This document shows positions 33,178-45,471 of a stretch of DNA of 64,000 nucleotides, in pieces; within the stretch, counting starts at the first letter, position 1; every line of letters begins with the position of its first letter. Below the pieces are notes generated by a model. The model did no database searches. It saw only the letters and a list, made by a program, of their open reading frames with translations, and was not told the origin of the DNA. The translations under genes and the position numbers were made by a program. This stretch comes from Ulota crispa (Eukaryota > Streptophyta > Bryopsida > Orthotrichales > Orthotrichaceae). The stretch lies in assembly GCA_963920765.1 (NCBI GenBank), contig OY987242.1, positions 6,784,789 through 6,848,788 of the forward strand, in the 5' to 3' direction.

Positions 33178-34752
33178 CGACTTCGAAAAATGAGTCTGGA
33201 TATTTGGGTCAGAAAAGTCACATTATAGAGAGTATGAAAAATCAAACCAAAAAAATTTAAACACAAAAGTTTGAGAGCATGAGGTAATACATCATCTCAA
33301 AAAATTTGAAAAAATATTGCTTCTAAATTGAATTAATACATAATGCTAAATCTGATTATATACATAGACTCATTTTTGGAGGTAGTATATACGAAGTGAT
33401 CAAAATTTTGTTTCATTGTCGCAAGCAACCAAAATAACTGAAATTTGACTTGGCATTCTAGTATATATACTCTCATATTGTTTTGTAATAATGACTCTAA
33501 AAGTCTCCTGCACATGTTCCCATAATTGTAAAAGATCCGCTTGAGGAGTTGGGTAAGAATTCAAACAATGTTTGAAAATTTCCCAAACATTTTCTATAGG
33601 GATTTGGGTCCAAAGATTGAGTTGGTCGCTCTAAAATCGTAAATGGATGCTCCTAAAATCATTTTTGAACAATCTTTGTTTTATAAATAGGAGCATTAGC
33701 ATGCTCAAAAATGATTCCTTTAATGTTGAAAAACCTTAATCTTTCCAAACCCAAGTACAGATTTCCATGTAAGATTGAAATATAGTCTTATGCATTTAAA
33801 CAACCATCCACATTCTATAAATCACCTAGACCTCTTGATGTCATGCAACTCTATAGCATCAAAGACCCTCTACAATATGTCATTGTCTGCTTCACTCCAC
33901 ATTCAAGCAAACTTTCATTGTCATTGACCCAACACTAGGCCCTCTCATAGTCCCATTTGCATTAAAACAATTTACTTTCATCTCATTACTAAATAAAATC
34001 TCTTCCAATCCTCAATTGTCTAATTTTTGTGAATTGTTGCAAAGCAAATACATGTTTCCATGACAAATAAAACTTTGACACCTTCTCACAAGCACTCAAT
34101 TTGGCATCTCTCAAAGCCTACTACAGTGTGTTGTCACAAAACCCTATTGCTCTACCCTCTTTCAATACATCTACTTGTGATGTCATTTCTAGCCCTCCAA
34201 CCATGACCAAACATTCTACATGCTGTCTTTCTGAGGCAATAAAAATCTTTGGGGCATCTTGTTTTGGCAATTCTAAGCTACTACATACTTTCCTCCTCAC
34301 TCTCTTCTATGTACTTTGTGAGAAACCAAGAAATTTCGGAATTTCTCTTGTACTCTTATCTTTCATCAAAAGAGCACTAATATCTCTTGTTTTCTATCTT
34401 GAAATTGGCTTCATCATGCCAATTTTACTTTCTACACTATACAAATTGTTCTACAAGAGACAAAAAGAGAAACCACAAAAAAGTTCACCAAAAAACACAA
34501 ATTCTCTAAATTCTACACCTATTTTAAGTTGTAAGAATATCGACCTCAAAAAATGAGTCTATGTACACAGTTTACTTTAGCATTATGTATTTTTTTGATT
34601 TAGTAGCAATATTTTTTTAATTTTTTTGAGATTATGTGTTACCTCATGTTCTCAAACTTTTTTATTTAAATTTTTTTGATTTGATTTTTCATACTCTCTA
34701 CAATGTCACTTTTCTGACCCAAACACTCGCATAGACTCATTTTTTGAAGTCG
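33178..34752 (-). mobile_element. Dead Tc1/mariner transposon with long inverted ends
   Basis: About 1.58 kb. Left end CGACTTCGAAAAATGAGTCT and right end AGACTCATTTTTTGAAGTCG are inverted repeats that continue, with some gaps, for roughly 180 bases (shared GGGTCAGAAAAGT, GAGAGTATGAAAAATCAAA, GTTTGAGA.CATGAGGTAA). The core holds a broken transposase on the minus strand. Confidence 0.85.
33410..34500 (-). pseudogene. Tc1-like transposase, broken
   Basis: Reading the minus strand, the N-terminal helix-turn-helix part is recognisable (DISALLMKDKSTREIPKF, then a FSQST..RVRRK stretch). Further on come the DDE-domain blocks: FEHANAPIYKTKIVQK stands where the family has the conserved D-NAP motif, and ILERPTQSLDPNPYRKCLGN stands where it has WPAQSPDLNPIEN-type sequence. 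The catalytic Asp before NAP and the Glu after NP are changed, and numerous stop codons and frame changes interrupt the frame. The Tc1/mariner transposase normally cuts and pastes at TA. This copy cannot work but may be a relative of the source that moved the TA-flanked MITEs. The plus-strand frame 34101-34556 is its antisense shadow. Confidence 0.8.
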
Positions 34753-34797
34753 TAGATATCTCTCAATAATCTAACCAATTTTTACCTTATAGATTCT

Positions 34798-35097
34798 AGG
34801 GAAAATTTTATGGATACCTCTGAAGTTTGCAATATTTACATAGATATCCCTATTTTTTCAAAAAGTACACAAGTATTCTTAGATCAATGAAATAGGCGTT
34901 TGTTTTGTTGTGCATGCTACTTCCCTTCTTAATTTGTGTGCATGTTGCTTCTTTTTTGTTTCATTACATCCCTTCTTCAAAATTGGTCATGAAGGAAGTA
35001 CAAGCACAACAAAACAAATTCGTAAAAATTATGGTCCAAGGGTATTTGTGTAATTTCTGAAAAAGCACGGGTATGTATGTAAATACTACAAACCTTT
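34798..35097. mobile_element. Family D foldback MITE, copy 3, right end eroded
   Basis: Begins AGGGAAAATTTTATGGATAC 46 bases after the Tc1-like element and follows the family D sequence to about 35097, where the terminal 25 bases are lost. Confidence 0.75.
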
Positions 35098-35962
35098 AAT
35101 CAATTTTTAGATATTTGATTAAGCTAACTTTTTATTATTCTTTGGATCTCCTTGATCATTGGGTATTAATCGTATGGTTGTTTTTTCCAGATATAGACAC
35201 CAATGATCTTAAATGCAATTTTCATAATTAATGCACTTTGCTAGAAAAATGCATTTTTTGGTACATCCCCAGATCAAGGCAGAAATTTGTTCATTCATAT
35301 CTAAATCAAGTTTAGGTTGCAAGAATAGATCGAAATCACTAATTTAAAAAAAACTTAGTAACATTTGTTTTAGGAACATTGCAGACTGATAGGTATTTAT
35401 CACTCAATGCATCCTACTTTTCAATGGGTCACTGATTGCAAAACAGAGAAAGTAATTATCATCGTTACTAGTACAATGAAACACTGTAGAAACACAACTG
35501 CATGAATGTCATACCAAAAGGTTGTAACTTGAATGCTCAAACATTTGACTTTCTTAAAATTCATCTCTTCAATCAATTCATTAATTCTTTGATGCTAAGA
35601 TGAAATGGTCAGTACCATAATTGCAACCAAGGAAATTTTCTCAAAGAAGCAAAATAACGTCATAGGAGGGTTCAACCACACAGAATTATGACCACAAGTC
35701 TAATCATTCCACGACCGCTCCTTCAACCTTGCAATCCACACACTACTGTAGATGAAGCTCATTGGAACCCATATCCATACTGCTAGGATCATTGAGCTTG
35801 AACAGAGAAACCAGATGCGAAGATTTCAATTTGAGGGCCAAAACTGAACTCCATTTCTAGATGGAGTATCTAGCTACAGTACGTGACAAACATTTGATGA
35901 AGAAATACGTTTCTGGTGTTTCAAGATCAACTCGAGTGGCCTCTTCTGAAGAAGAATGCTTC

Positions 35963-38900
35963 CTAAAGCTCGTCTTGCTTGAAGTCTTCGTCTCCCATAA
36001 GCTCATCTAGTGAAAACTCATCCTCCTCAATGAGACTCCCATCCTTTCCGTCCCAAGGTTCTGTTGAAACAACTGGTGGAATCGACTGCAGAGGCACGTT
36101 GCCCCTGCCCCCTCTCCCTGCCTCAGCAACGAATTTCCTGCACCCAGCATCACCATTGAACATTCAAGCAAGGGTTATTGAAGAAGTTTGATCACCAAGC
36201 ATTTGCGAGTACACTGTGTTTGAAAGATATTTAATCCTTTCAAAAAAGCGGTAAAAGCGTCGCAGAAAATACTTACATAACAGAATCTTGATCAAAAGCG
36301 CCACGAAGAGGGGCGTAGACGGCCTTCTTCACATTCAGCGCTACCATAGCTGGATAACCAAATCCACCAACACCAACTGCTTTCTCAAGTTCTGGCTGCT
36401 TGCCTGCAGCAGTCCATACATACCTGCACGCAAAATTCTTACGGTTTAGCAACTTGGGGCACTGAGGAACAAACGGTTCAGTGTCACACATCACAGGCTG
36501 TCAAAGGTTGGGCAGCTATTGCAATCAAATCATAACTAGTTTTCTGTGACTTGCCTGTAAGCACTTCTCTTGTACTTCTCTGCAACATTCCGCAAAGCTG
36601 TGATGTACTTGTTGCGACCTTCAGCTTTAGAGTCCAGAATGTCAGGTAAAAATGAGACAAAACAGATCGCAGCAGACCCACACTCTTTGTCCAGCACATC
36701 CTGCAATCAAAGGTGCCAATCCGCATCTTCAGCATGATTGAAGCACTGAAAACTTGATACATTATAATTTCCGAATATGGAGGTGGATGAATGCACGGGC
36801 TGCTGAATATAGGTTGTGGTAAAGTACCTGTCCCACCAGCTCCACAACCTCAGGAGCTTCCACATGAAGTTCCAGTTCAGAGAGAGCATAGGACTCAATG
36901 GCACCAGCCTTTCTTTCGCCTTCATACAACTTTGGGTTCGCTTTATCGGATCCAAAAAGCATAATGGTGGGGAAGCCTTGGACTCCATACTTCTGTGCTA
37001 CATCCTGCAATTATCTCGCACAAAAGCTACTGTTATGTTCCTATTTTAGAGGTGAAAATAGAAGGAACAAATAGAGTTGAACAGAGAGGGCGGTCCAGAT
37101 ATTAAGAATTGGATTGACAGTTATGCGACTTTGAAAAAAAAAGAAAATATGTTGGCAATATTAATTGTAATTTTTATTGGAATCAAAAAACGAAATAAAT
37201 ATATAATGAAAAGAAGAAAAAAAAAAAAAGGATAATAAAACAAGAACTGAATAAAACAAAAAGTGGAATTCATAAATTTCTTCTAAATTTAAAATGAAAT
37301 TTGTACAAGCAAAAGCTATGTGAAATACAGATGCAAAAAATTGAAGCAAGTTCCCTATAGCAGTGCAAATATGAACTATCAATACTGAACAAAAATAACA
37401 AATCGAACAGAAAAGTAAAAGAAGTCTTTAACCATTCACTTCCTAGTACGGTCCTTCACAAACAACCTACTAGTCTTAGATACAGAACCTCTTATTACAT
37501 CCACCTCATACTAAAAACTACCTGAATTAGGTCTTATTTTACAAATCCAACAATTCTATTCACGTCGCAATTTCAAATCCATAATTGCACACAGGTCAAG
37601 ACATACCTTGTGTGAATCACAATCCACTTGCCCCAGTTTCACTTTGCCCTTCAGGTTCTTGGCTGCAATCTTCCACTCTGGGGCCAGGGATTTACAATGT
37701 CCGCACCTGTTCAAGAACAAAAAAAACATATGAACAGAAAATAACAACACAACATACTCAAAAGGAAAATGCACAATGTGGTACATGGTCACGAGGCTCT
37801 TATGAGACATACCAGGGTGCGTAAAACTCGATGAGCCATGTGTCATCACTTTCAAGAACCAGCTTGTCAAAGTTGCTGGATTTGAGTTCCACAGAGGCAC
37901 TGGGTCCGCTCGAGTCTTTCTCTTTCTTTGAGCTTGACTTCTTTGAGCCAGCTTTGCCATTCAATCGGTCTAAGGCAAGTGTCTTCACCTGTTCTTTGCA
38001 CCCTAAATAGAATGAGTAACGTCACAGCTTCTCAACACAATTTCTGCAAAACTAAAAATGCGAGCTCTTAAATATGCTTAAGATTAACTGCAATGCTGCA
38101 TACATAAAAGGTTAACTGACACATACCTGCTGAAGAGCATACTCCACAATGGGTTTAGCCTCTCGTGCACCCTGATAATCTACTGGTGATTTTCCCAGCC
38201 CAAAGATCTTGATAGTTGGAAAACCTTGAATTCCATATTGCTGTGCAACCAACGAGTTAAGAAGTTAGAGTCGATTGAAGACTATTGTCAAATCCACACT
38301 TCTCTTTTAAAAAATTGTTTTCAATTAAGCTCTTCGGAATAGCACATAAAGGTCAAAGCAGCAAGCCCAACCCCTTGCACTCTACCCAAAATAGAACAAC
38401 AAATGAGCTACAAGATTGACAAAAAAAATCCTACAATTAGGTAGACGCTCATAGTTTAGGTACTTTTGCGAGCACAGCACAAACATTGCCAACTCAGCTA
38501 TTGACAAGCAAGCTCTGTTTGTTCATCAATTGGACGTTCGTTTGTTCCTTTCTCGCTTCCTAATGAATTGACCAAAGGTAACGATCTGACGTGATCCATC
38601 AATCGACTACGCAAATCACCTGTGCCAAATCCTTGTGAGTATCCGCGTCTACTGCCGCGACTATGACAATGCCCTTCAGAGAAGTGGCCGCTTTCTCCCA
38701 CGCGGGTGCCAAGTTCTTACAATGTCCACACCAATTAGCGTAGAACTCCACGAAGACTAATCCTTCTGCTCCAAGCACCTGTCAAACCAAATCCAATTCC
38801 AGCTTAACACGAGTGTGATTACAAGAACCCTAAAATTGAGGAGTCACACATTCACAACCTTGTTCGAAACTTGCTGTAGTAATGGAACGGTTTATAACAA

Positions 38901-39296
38901 TCTTCAACAAGAAGACAAGCTATCTATCAGTTATCTCGAGATTCAATATATTCTAACTCGAACAATGAGCAATGCAATTAAAATAGCAAGTCCCTCAACG
39001 TCACCACGGTTGCAGCAATTTTCAAAGAATTCGCTCAATGTCTTTCAAAACAAGTGGATATAGGAATTCGCCTGCTCTTAATTAGAACTTGAAGGATGTT
39101 AACAACTTCTTCGCTAAAAGATTAGCCGATCAGGGATGGGATTAGGACAAATCCAACAAACCTTGTTCTTGAAATTCGACGAGGTCAATTGAACAACGTT
39201 CGAAGTCGGTGCATATAATGCTGAGACGGCTCCAAAAAAACCACTAAAAACCATCGCGAGCACCATCGCGACCGCCATCGACATTGGCTTTCCCAT
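35963..39296 (-). CDS. PDIL2: Protein disulfide isomerase, PDIL2/P5 type
   Basis: Nine exons on the minus strand: 39296-39162, 38778-38620, 38240-38127, 37988-37813, 37706-37607, 37004-36828, 36700-36555, 36423-36277 and 36137-35963; 442 residues, close to the family norm. It forms and rearranges disulfides in the ER lumen. It has an N-terminal signal peptide (core [17 protein letters not shown]), thioredoxin domain a with [14 protein letters not shown], a Lys/Ser-rich linker, thioredoxin domain a' with [16 protein letters not shown] (split between exons 4 and 5), a C-terminal non-catalytic domain ([17 protein letters not shown]) and an acidic tail ending KQDEL, an ER-retrieval variant. All introns are GT-AG except intron 7, whose donor is GC (AG|GCAAGT). 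A bZIP-type UPR element lies upstream. Confidence 0.95.
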
Positions 39297-39728
39297 CGCC
39301 ACACACACTTGAAACCCTAACTCTTCAAATTCAACAGCCTGTGACCATAAAACTACCAATGTCGGCTCAAAATACCTTCCTCGGATCGCCTCGCAATGCT
39401 GCACTCGCAAACCAATGCATCCACGAACGCAAATTCACTCCTTTTGCACAATCCACAGCTTTATTTCTAGACTCTGAGGCCGATTGAATTCCTTCAGGAG
39501 TGACCGACAAGAAGCTCTAGTCCGGAACAAGCTCACATTACCCGGGCGTAGATTTGAGGTCACAGAACTAGGACTTATCTACCTTTTTCATAAATTTGGA
39601 GAACTTTATCTTCATTAGAGCTCAGAAAGGGAACTGAAGAAGTCGTAATGAAATCTTCGTTTGAGGTAATACTGTGATTGGCTTAGATCCATCAGCGTTG
39701 TCGAGATGTCCAATCGAGTGGTAGGAGA

Positions 39729-39736
39729 TGACGTGG
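39729..39736 (+). promoter_or_regulatory. UPR-element-like site upstream of PDI
   Basis: TGACGTGG, matching the plant unfolded-protein-response element core (TGACGTGR) bound by bZIP28/bZIP60-type factors, about 430 bases upstream of the PDI start codon and in opposite orientation to the gene. Confidence 0.45.
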
Positions 39737-39823
39737 ACGACTCGAATGGACACATGCCATGTCAGCAACTGCATTCAGAGGACAACCAACAAGAAATTGA
39801 TCATTCAAGGGTAAGGAAGGGAG

Positions 39824-40455
39824 GAGGCTCATAAACCGACCATCTAATGGCTGAAACTGATTTTTGGGGAGGTGGAACTTTTTGAAATATTTTTCAGTAA
39901 ATTTTCCTTGAAAGATAAGAAAAATTGACATCTAACCCAAGTTATTTCATATTTTTTGGAGCTATGTGGAATTATGTATGAAATTTTGAAGTGGAAAAGG
40001 TCATAGGTCTCTAAAATCGCCCATCTCCTCACATGTACACTACTTGTACATTTTTGAAAACCTATGAAAAAAGCATGTACATAATAGGTACATTTGAGAA
40101 GGTGGGCGATTTTAATGCCTAGACGGTTTATAAGCAAATTATCTTAGGAGGCTTTAATTTGGCTCACACTCTAAAATGGACCACCTTCTCAAATGTATTA
40201 CTATTGTACATGCTGTTTTTCATAAGCTTCAGCAATGTGTAGATAATAAATATTTGAGGTGATCTATTTTAGAGCCCTATGCCATTTCAACTTCAAAATT
40301 TCATAACTAATTCCACAAGGTTTCAAAAAATATGAAAACTTGATTCAGATGCCAATTCGTCTAGTTTTTGAAAAAAAAATTATTGAAAAATATCTCAAGA
40401 AGTTTCACCTCCCAAAATTCAGTTTCAGCCCTTAGAAGATCCATTTATGAGCCTC
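39824..40455. mobile_element. 632-base foldback element
   Basis: Ends GAGGCTCATAAA and TTTATGAGCCTC. The arms pair imperfectly over almost the whole length (shared CTGAAACTGA, GGGAGGTG, ATTTTGAAGT and TGTACAT blocks). It starts about 90 bases beyond the putative UPR element of the PDI promoter. Confidence 0.7.
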
Positions 40456-40994
40456 GTACTTAATGTGTATATTTTTGGTATTTCTCTTATGACCTAATGA
40501 ATGGCGGAAGTAGGTGATGGCGTAATTTGGCAAAAAACTTGTAATACTCTTATATAATTTATTCGGATGATGCTTTAGCTTGACAATACCAACCGTAACA
40601 ACACATACACTGAATAGTGTAGAATGTGAAATAATAAGAGAAGCAATAAAATAATGGTCTTTAATATGTATAGACTCAAATATTATGTAATGTTAACTCA
40701 TATACACTTTTAAGTTTTTATTTCAATTTCATATTTTGCAAGTAAGTTATGTCTTGCTTGCACTTTACGGAGTCTCGCTTGCATTTTTTATTTCTTTTTC
40801 TCGTGTTTGTCTTCTCTTAACTTGTTCCTCTATTTGTCCTCATTTCTCACCCACCCTTTAACCCTTTTCCTCCCTTTTCTTCTCCATTTCCCTCAAATTT
40901 CAAGTGAATTTTTTCCCTCCTTTCTAGTACCTTTTCCTCTCGCTCACTCCTCTCTCCTCCTACCTCTCTCATGGAAAATATAATTTTTTTGGTA
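40456..40994. other. AT-rich intergenic DNA
   Basis: Contains a strongly pyrimidine-rich strand (about 40835-40970). No gene or element recognised. Confidence 0.5.
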
Positions 40995-40998
40995 TTAA

Positions 40999-41566
40999 CC
41001 CCTAAACACGCAAGGGGTAAGGGCCAAACATAAATGCGTTATAAAATGGTACTTTTGTAATTTTGGTGAACTATGCTTCAAAAGAAAAAACAAGAATCAT
41101 GATGTTTAGTGACTAGTCATATGGTTAACATTCAAAAAAGGTTTTGAACACTTACTTAATTAATTTGGAAGCATTTTTCATTTAGTTTTCATCAAAATTA
41201 TAAATTTTATTCATAGAATTTAAGATTTGGAATTAGTGGTTAAAAATAAACATTATATTCTAAAACTCTAAACTGCAATATTTTTGAAGGAGAAAACATC
41301 ATTATTTTCTTGAAATAGTAAATTTTATAACACTAGCAAATATTGAAATGTCTGTCTTTGGAAAATTCTCTTTGGTGGAATCTAACTTGGATTGACATGA
41401 TTCAAATTGGGTTGAAAAATAGACTTACATTGTATTTTTGAAAAAAAACACTTGTTTTTCAAAAAAAAAAAATTGCATCATGGGTAGCTTGCAAAAATGG
41501 ACAGCAACCTGGGCAGCATGTAAAAATGGATAGCAACCAAAAAATGGTCAACTAAGCGCTTAGGGG
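40999..41566 (+). mobile_element. TTAA-type element, copy related to 56727-57509
   Basis: Left TTAA at 40995-40998 followed by CCCCTAAACACGCAAGGGG; right end AGCGCTTAGGGG followed by AAAA, where the duplication has decayed. The interior aligns in reverse with about 57100-57509 and 56727-56850 over several hundred bases. Confidence 0.7.
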
Positions 41567-43254
41567 AAAACAAAGAATTTTGGATTTCTTGTCACAAACA
41601 AACACTTGATGTTTTATGACAGAGGTGCTTCAAGGATTGTATTTATGCATGTTGTTGTTTTTTTGTTTTTGTTTTGTTTTTTTGCAAAAATGCGTTTTGG
41701 TTTTTGACTTAGTTACAAAAATATCGTACAAAAAACATCAATTTTTGAAATATTTCTAGAATTCATTTGCATCTATGAACTTTTAGTCAAGCAAAAAGTC
41801 TCATAACTTTGAGAACAAAACACCATTTTTGTTTAGATTATCAAAAGTCCACTGAGGAGATGTTTAGAAATTGAAAATTTTGTACAATTCTCGGTACAAT
41901 TTGAACTTGCAGTGCATAACATGTTTCTTTTCTCAGTTATAATCATTGCACCTTTTGAACAAGAATTAGAATTTGCTTCTATCGTGTGAGCAAATCAAAA
42001 TTATGTCTTTTTAAGTGTACAACATTCTAAACATGGAACTACTGTAGATGTAAGCATTAAAAAAGTATCTATATATGCTAGTTTTTCAAATTATTGTTAA
42101 TCTATAGTTTGTCATCTTCTTGCATTTTGTTGTGAAGTTGATTTTGGATATAACTACATAGAAATAGAAATTTATTATCAATGAAAATAGCTTGGGGAGA
42201 TCACTTAGTGTATCTATAACTAATCACGTGAATTGAGTGATTTTTTGTCCCCCTATATATTTATAAATGAATTATGATTTTAACTTATAATTTTGAGCAT
42301 TGTTTAATCACTATAGGATTCTATTGTCAAAATCTTTACTCTCAATAATATGTTAAATGATTTCTAGAGAAGGTTAAAAAATGAACTAAAATGGCATGAT
42401 TTCAACTCAAATATTTATAGAGAACACATTTAGATGACCACTACATCAATATTCATGGAATACAAACTTTCAATATAGAGTCATTTTTGAGAATTTTTTG
42501 TTTATTTTTTAAACCGTTTTTTCTTATATAAGATAGGGGTGTGAAAGTTATTTTCAGTTGTGCAATGTATGATTTTACTTCAAAAGTTTGTAACTAATTA
42601 TAATTAACAAAGGAAATTATCAATAATTCAAGACATAAACTCTCGCATGAACTTTCAAAGTAGGAGAATCTTCTCGTATTTTTTCCTTTTCCTTTCATTT
42701 AAGATTTAGAACATAAGACAGGGGATCCAAAATCTTAATGTACATGATTTTTAATGCACCCTCTAAGTAATCTCCTCAAGGAAAATAGAGAATCTAAAGT
42801 ATACAATGTTCTAGTTTCAATTTTATCCAAATTTTTATAATTTGTAAACATAATCTCAAGAAGACATCTATAGCTGAAGTTTAGAAAAAGTAATCCTAGC
42901 ATTTAATTTCTTGGCAAAATTTCACCTAAATCTTACCTGGAAAGTCCGGTGGCTATCAATACACTAAGAAATCCAAGTAATAAATTGGATGAAATCACCA
43001 AATCATTCTAGGAGCAAACTTCCAATTTGCCAGATTATGGATGAAAGTAGTTTATATTAGTAGTTATATTGATGAACTTCAGTAAATTATTCATTTGTTC
43101 CAAAGTTAGCCAAATTTTCCTTACTTGCCTACATTATGGGGTGCGGGTTGCTCTACCTTGGCAAAAACAAAAATTAAACCTTGAGTAAACCTATTCAAAA
43201 TCCATGCCATGAAAGTACCATGTCAAGTAACCTTCTTTCACAAGTGTTCTCAAC
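41567..43254. other. AT-rich intergenic DNA, no gene
   Basis: Low-complexity AT-rich sequence with homopolymer runs. No open frame beyond about 60 codons and no recognised repeat. Confidence 0.5.
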
Positions 43255-43502
43255 ATAGTATTTGTTAATTTGGGGAAAAAAAGTAATTTTAGGACTTTTG
43301 GATTTTATGTCTTTAAGAGATCTTTGGTGATGTAGAGTGTATTTTATGATGATTTCTTTAAAAACTTGTATCAATGATGAATCATCTCAAAGGATTTATC
43401 AAAAAAATCACTTTACAACACTAAAATATTCTCACAAATGCCAACCTATGTATCCCAAAATCAATGTTGGGAAAGACTTTTTCCCTAATTAACAAATATT
43501 GC
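43255..43502. mobile_element. Family F foldback MITE, copy 4
   Basis: Ends AGTATTTGTTAATTTGGGG and CCCTAATTAACAAATATTGC; interior like copy 3. Confidence 0.7.
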
Positions 43503-44534
43503 GATTCTAGCTTTGTCTTAGATGAGTAAGCATGCATGTCATGTTTTAACTATATATGAGCTATTCAATTAACTTTGAAATTTGTGTGCAAAACATATGG
43601 AGATCTCTTGATGCTAAGGGACACTAATAAACTTTTAATTTTTGCACAAATCTCCCAAGATTTGTACAGCTCTCTACACAATCTACATGACATGCAAAAC
43701 AACAAGAGATCTTGCGATATTTTGCATTCAGATTATTATTTTTGGATTATGAATAATTAGATTTAGTTAGATACATCATAAAGCCTACTAACAATGTTGT
43801 TTTGGACAAATGTAATCAACTTTAACCTTTGAGGTGTACTATAGTGGGCATCAAGACCAAAACATCTAGAAGAATACAAAAATACCAAATTCACAAAAAT
43901 AAGCATGAGATATAGGACAACTAACCAATTCCTTTTTCTAGTTATTCTAAAGAACCAAGGGGATGTCTTGGATTTTGAGGATCTTTTTTATTTTTGGAAT
44001 CCCTTTTGTTGAGCATCTCTCCTTGTTACTAAAATATGACAAACTTGTTTGTGGTTAAAATAGGGGCGTCATAATTATTTTGCAAATTTGTTTCTATGAG
44101 TATTGCTAACACCTCACTCTAAATGGCTTGCTAAACATATTAGTATCTTTTGTTTGGTGCAATCCTAGAACTATGAAGTTTTTATAATTGGAAGCGCATA
44201 TAATTTTCTTTTGAGTTACTACAATGGTATTCAAATTTGGAAATTGGACAATCTATATTGAGCCCATTGAAAGCAAGTTAGAAAACAAAAATATAATGAG
44301 CCATTCCAAATCATGCTTACGAAAGAAAACCCATGACAATGCAATGGCTAACGTTGAATTGCCTCTACATTAGTTGCCCAATTTCCAAGCCAAGTATTAT
44401 TGTGATTACTCAAATAATTTTTTTATGTGCTAACAAGTTCCAATGATAAAAACCTTAAGTTCTAATTTTGGACCAAGCAAAAATAGTAATATGTTTAATG
44501 AGTCATTCAAAGTGGTGCATTGTCAATGCTCTAA
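43503..44534. other. AT-rich intergenic DNA
   Basis: No gene seen. Short frames only (43575-43760). Confidence 0.5.
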
Positions 44535-45031
44535 GGCTGCTTCACACTATGGCCAACCAAATTGAGAGATTATCAAATTGAGTGGCCAAAATTTTTGGAG
44601 AGGTCAAAAAAATCTGCTAAACAGAGGCAATAAATGCCCCAACCTTTAGTTGACCATAGTTTGGGTTTTCATTTTTGATGAACCCAAACTTCCCTTTGAG
44701 AGGTAGTCAGTTTGGATGATAAAGTGTTGCTTATTGACAGACTTTGGACTTTGGCCTCTAGTGTGAAGGGTCAAGAGACCAAACTCTTGGTTTTTTGCAA
44801 TTTGATTGGTGGAAAATGACGACCACTTGACCTTTGTTTATAGTGTGAAGTGACCATAAATGTGACAAGTGTAACAAAGTGCTGCCATATAAGCAATTTG
44901 GTGGATGACAAACTTTGGACTTTGGCCTCTAGGGTGAAGGGTCAAGAGACCAAACTCTTGGTTTATTGCAATCTTGACCTCTCGACCTTTGGCCATAGTG
45001 TGAAGTGACCATAAATGTGACAAGTGTAACA
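44535..45031. mobile_element. Foldback MITE with internal tandem duplication of its right end
   Basis: Left end GGCTGCTTCACACTATGGCC mirrors GGCCATAGTGTGAAGTGACC at 44991-45010. A block of 125-140 bases starting GACTTTGGCCTCTAG-like sequence and running through the right end plus 20 flanking bases (to GTGACAAGTGTAAC) occurs twice, at about 44736-44877 and 44907-45031. Because flanking DNA is included, the duplication happened after insertion. Confidence 0.65.
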
Positions 45032-45123
45032 CCTAAGAGTTTTTCCTTCTACAAAAGTTCTAATTCTGACGCTCAGTGATGAAATTTATGTTGTCACCAA
45101 GTTTGCACATATTGAAGCTGTAA

Positions 45124-45468
45124 GAGTATCTCCACCAATCCAGACTTGCTCAAAATTTTCTATCTGGTTTGGTGAGGCTTGAAGGCTTTCAATCGCCACC
45201 CATGCTCTTTGAAAAGGTGGCCTTACACTCAAACACATCCCATAAATAAGCAACTGACCACTTATTTAGGGAAATAGAGAAGAAAGCTCATTAAACTTAA
45301 GGTGAATAGCATGAATAGTGATTTGCCTTTAGGTGAATAGTGCATGAATAGTGATTTGGAGAGTCACTTGCTAGACTCACCAAATAAGAGAATTTGAGAG
45401 GGACTTGAGAGGCGCCTTGCTACTTTTCATCTACTTTGAACGAGCAAGAGCCACCGGTGAAGATGCTC
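45124..45468 (+). mobile_element. Family K MITE, Harbinger/Tourist-like (TAA duplication)
   Basis: 345 bases between TAA at 45121-45123 and 45469-45471. Ends GAGTATCTCCACC and GGTGAAGATGCTC. Related to 14990-15305 (reverse). Confidence 0.75.
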
Positions 45469-45471
45469 TAA

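Noticed and set aside
34101..34556. 151-codon plus-strand frame
   Set aside because: It is the antisense of the N-terminal half of the broken Tc1-like transposase; the minus strand carries the recognisable helix-turn-helix sequence.
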